Source: Setoptus koraiensis (Eukaryota > Arthropoda). Taken from it: a stretch of DNA of 64,000 bases. The DNA is taken from assembly GCA_048013815.1 (NCBI GenBank), contig CM106585.1, positions 1,984,001-2,048,000 of the forward strand, given 5' to 3'. Position 1 is the first letter of the stretch; each line of letters starts with the position of its first letter. This document shows positions 61,501 to 64,000 of this stretch, in pieces. The position numbers were made by a program, and so were the translations under genes. A model generated the notes under the pieces. The model was not told where the DNA came from, searched no databases, and was given only the letters and a program-made list of their open reading frames with translations.

Positions 61501-62569
61501 TGAAAATAGGGTCATACTGCCAATCATACCAGAAAGCTCGCCAATAAGAGATCAAACTTCCTATATAAATGCCTCGTATATACAGAATCCAAACGATAAG
61601 ATATCATTCATCATAGCGCAAAATCCTTTGGAAAATACTATTGGAGATTTTTGGAAAATGCTATACTTTCAAGCAGTAAACAAAGTTTTGATGATATCGA
61701 GCTCACCCAATAACTCATGTCCTCAATATTGGCCTGACGAAGACGGATTCAATTGTGACTACCTGAGCATACGAATGATCTCTGAGACTATTCAGCCAAT
61801 GTTCATCGAACGTACCTTTGATATACTCAATCTCAAGCCCCAGCTTGTTGCCGGTCCATGTGAGATAGATTATGAATTTCAGAGCCATGATACTAGTGAT
61901 ATTCAATTGAGAACTAGACGCCACAAAGTTGTCGTATATCAGTACTTGGATTGGCCTGTTACTGAGTCGAAGCCAATAACGATGTATTCATTGATTGAAC
62001 TCATAACAAGATCTTCACTCTTGGATGACCCTACCAATTGCTTCAATCCTTCTAGTGACTTAGATAACTTCATACCACCTGCACCTGTAGTAGTTCATTG
62101 CGATAAAGTAAGTACATTTTGTCCACTATACCTACTAACTAAAATTTTCTGAAAATTGTTTGCTCCGGTTAGTCTAGCAGTGTTATTAATATCCACTCTT
62201 TTTAATATATTTCTGCTACAAAATCCTTATTTACAGGGTAACCGATCAAGCGTCGTAGTTGTGCTCACATTCTTGATGCGTCAGATTATACGGGAGCAGC
62301 GCGTCGATCTAGTACAGACTTGTCGGCTAGTCAGATCTCAGAGAATGGGATTGATCAATGCACCATCTCAATACGACTTGATATATAGGTGCTTGTTAGA
62401 GTATGTAAATCAACAAGGAAGTATTAGTATACAGCCAATTGATGAATATCAATTGGAAAACGCCAACGGCCAGCAACAAGCAGAGTCCGAATCACAGTAT
62501 CAGACGCAAATACTAGCCAACGGGTCTTGTTCACATGTTACTTCTATGTTACCGATTGTTATGGCCTGA
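55532..62569 (+). CDS. Receptor-type protein tyrosine phosphatase, probably catalytically impaired
   Basis: Three exons: 55532-56947, 57167-62107, 62237-62569 (introns 219 and 129 nt, both between codons); up to 2229 residues. The true start may be the ATG at 56132 or 56219, which puts the hydrophobic MMSIYFLNFIFGTLSYTANA near the N-terminus as signal peptide. The extracellular part has an Ig-like domain (ending DNASYFCIAS), then about three fibronectin-III-like domains (YNLTFLLPGVTYTIRLAVIN; DYHFHVRACS; NYSVRICAINRVG) and a long Asn/Ser-rich stretch. One membrane helix is near residues 1180-1205 (VVVAFWVALVFASLTLLLFL). Two phosphatase domains follow. D1 has HCGSGSGRSG (Cys about 1751) but NWKS in place of WPD and no clear KNRY. 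D2 keeps NRYVSIVPYD and YINASYI but has WPV for WPD and HCDKGNRSS, one residue short of C-x5-R. Such receptors act at the cell surface, often in axon guidance. Layout suggests a Ptp69D/Ptp99A-type relative. Confidence 0.92.
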
Positions 62570-64000
62570 ACCGTTATTTCTTACTCAAATGTTAAAGGTC
62601 TATTATTGTTAAAATGTGGATGAAGGATGTAATAAATACTCGTGATTGCCTGCTTATGAATGAAGTCTTTAACTTTCTTCCCAAATCACCACATTTAATA
62701 TAGTGAGGATAGGTTACTCATGCTGCAGCCAAATGTAGGAGGGTTCAATGTCAAGTAACAATGAATAGCTCACAAACACAAAGACTTTGAGTCTATTCAG
62801 AATCTAGGCACTCGGAAAACTACTTCCTAATCGAGTAGTGACCTGAGGTGTTTCGCATGATAACACATTTAAATGCATCCACTATTTCAATTGCGAACTA
62901 TAATTGATTTAGTCAAGTAGACTAAGAACTATTGTGATGATTGGCAGTTCGTCAAGATTTTGAAGTTGGACAAAAGATGATTACAAGAATGATGAGCATT
63001 AGGATAATGATTATGCATGATAATGTACAAGTAAAGATATCTCCAACTAGTACGAGAAAAAATGCTTCTTACAGATTACAATGCTCACTTTGTGAGGCTT
63101 GCATCAGTGCTCTTCCCTTCGAAGCAGGTCGCACCTATCACCGGTCATAATTGTTGTTGGCAGTTCGAAGCCAGTTGATAGCCCTCACTGACGGAAACTA
63201 TCACAAAGTGAATAAGAAAAAGAAAAAGGGAGAGACAGAGATTGCCTTTCATTGATTGTTGACATATGGTGATAGTGACTGGGATGATGGGTGTAGTTTT
63301 AAGAACAAGTCAAAACTGTACTTGCTGCACTGTATGTGGTATACCTGTTGATTTGCATTCAGCACATTAGTAGAGAAGTAAAGATACTGGTGATGGCAGA
63401 GAAAATAGTGAGGTGCAAATCAAATCGCACACATGAATCAAGTTTCATTTAAACAGAGAAAAAAGGAAACCAATGGAAACCAATGGAAACAACAAGGTTA
63501 CATAACTGCTTATAACTTCAACTCAACTAGTCAAAGGAAGGAGAATATATAATGTTGGAGACAGTTAACGACTCAAATCCTACTTGACTTTCACAATTTA
63601 CGGTGCCAAACCACACACACTGTTATACTAGCATCATATAAAACGGTTCATACGAGTCCAACTAATATGTATAATATATCAGGTAGACTGGTGGAAAGAC
63701 ATGATATTCTTGAAACACAAGTAAATCTATTGAGTTAAAGATAATTCCAGGTGTTAAGAATGTACCATGTTTCATTTTTCAGACAGAAGCAATCTCCCTT
63801 TCTTATCTATGCAACGGTCCACCTATCTCACTTTCTCACTTAATGTAGCTGGGTGTATATATCTGCAGTAGACAAAATCAATATGCTACTGGTCCGGGTA
63901 ACTATGTGGAAACAACTACTTTAACTGAAAGAAACTTGATTCGATAAACGAATGTATATACCGTTAAGAACAAGTCTCTCTAACTGGCCTTAGGAAATCA
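62570..64000. other. 3' flank of the phosphatase gene
   Basis: AT-rich. Apart from the polyadenylation signal at 62631 and one TTACATAA word near 63497, I see nothing that can be supported; short open frames (such as 62941-63150) lack features. Confidence 0.55.
62631..62636 (+). other. Polyadenylation signal of the phosphatase gene
   Basis: AATAAA about 60 nt after the stop codon at 62569. Confidence 0.7.

Overview
This looks like animal nuclear DNA, probably arthropod. A mite or other chelicerate is my weak guess, from the compact introns (about 89-219 nt, one of 715 nt) and the divergent Argonaute. All recognisable genes are metazoan types with GT-AG introns: a six-finger C2H2 protein, CECR2, FLVCR-type transporter, Argonaute, carboxypeptidase of the N/E/D/M group, HEATR5, and a two-phosphatase-domain receptor tyrosine phosphatase. 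I see no bacterial, plasmid, CRISPR or clear retroelement content.

Layout. 1-9 kb: simple-repeat-rich DNA around one intact zinc-finger gene (3184-4694, three exons). 9.1-13.4 kb: a decayed second copy of the 3' half of that gene. The downstream flank of this copy is interrupted by a 2.7-kb segment carrying the first two exons of a CECR2-like gene. Next to it lies a 557-bp block (12886-13442) that is base-for-base identical to 8347-8903. 13.4-28 kb: AT-rich and gene-bearing. It holds two doubtful small ORFs, an apparently complete FLVCR-family transporter (15245-16734), an opposing Argonaute piece without PIWI (16981-18266, broken by a 150-bp G-rich run and followed by a 500-N gap), a small hydrophilic ORF, a complete secreted carboxypeptidase (21512-24109), a two-exon HEATR5 fragment (minus strand), a small degenerate RING protein, and a secreted 12-cysteine protein made of two repeats (minus strand). 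28-55.4 kb: a gene desert, richer in GC, packed with microsatellites and many unrelated minisatellites. 55.5-62.6 kb: a large receptor tyrosine phosphatase in three exons, followed by 1.4 kb without genes.

The genes do not form a pathway or operon; this is an ordinary eukaryotic gene neighbourhood. The main surprises are structural: several partial host genes (CECR2, Argonaute, HEATR5, zinc-finger copy) between 9 and 26 kb, duplicated blocks of contradictory apparent age, and signs of assembly trouble (G-run, 500-N gap, perfect 557-bp repeat). Biological candidates for follow-up are the two-repeat cysteine-rich secreted protein and the receptor phosphatase, whose two catalytic domains both lack the WPD aspartate.
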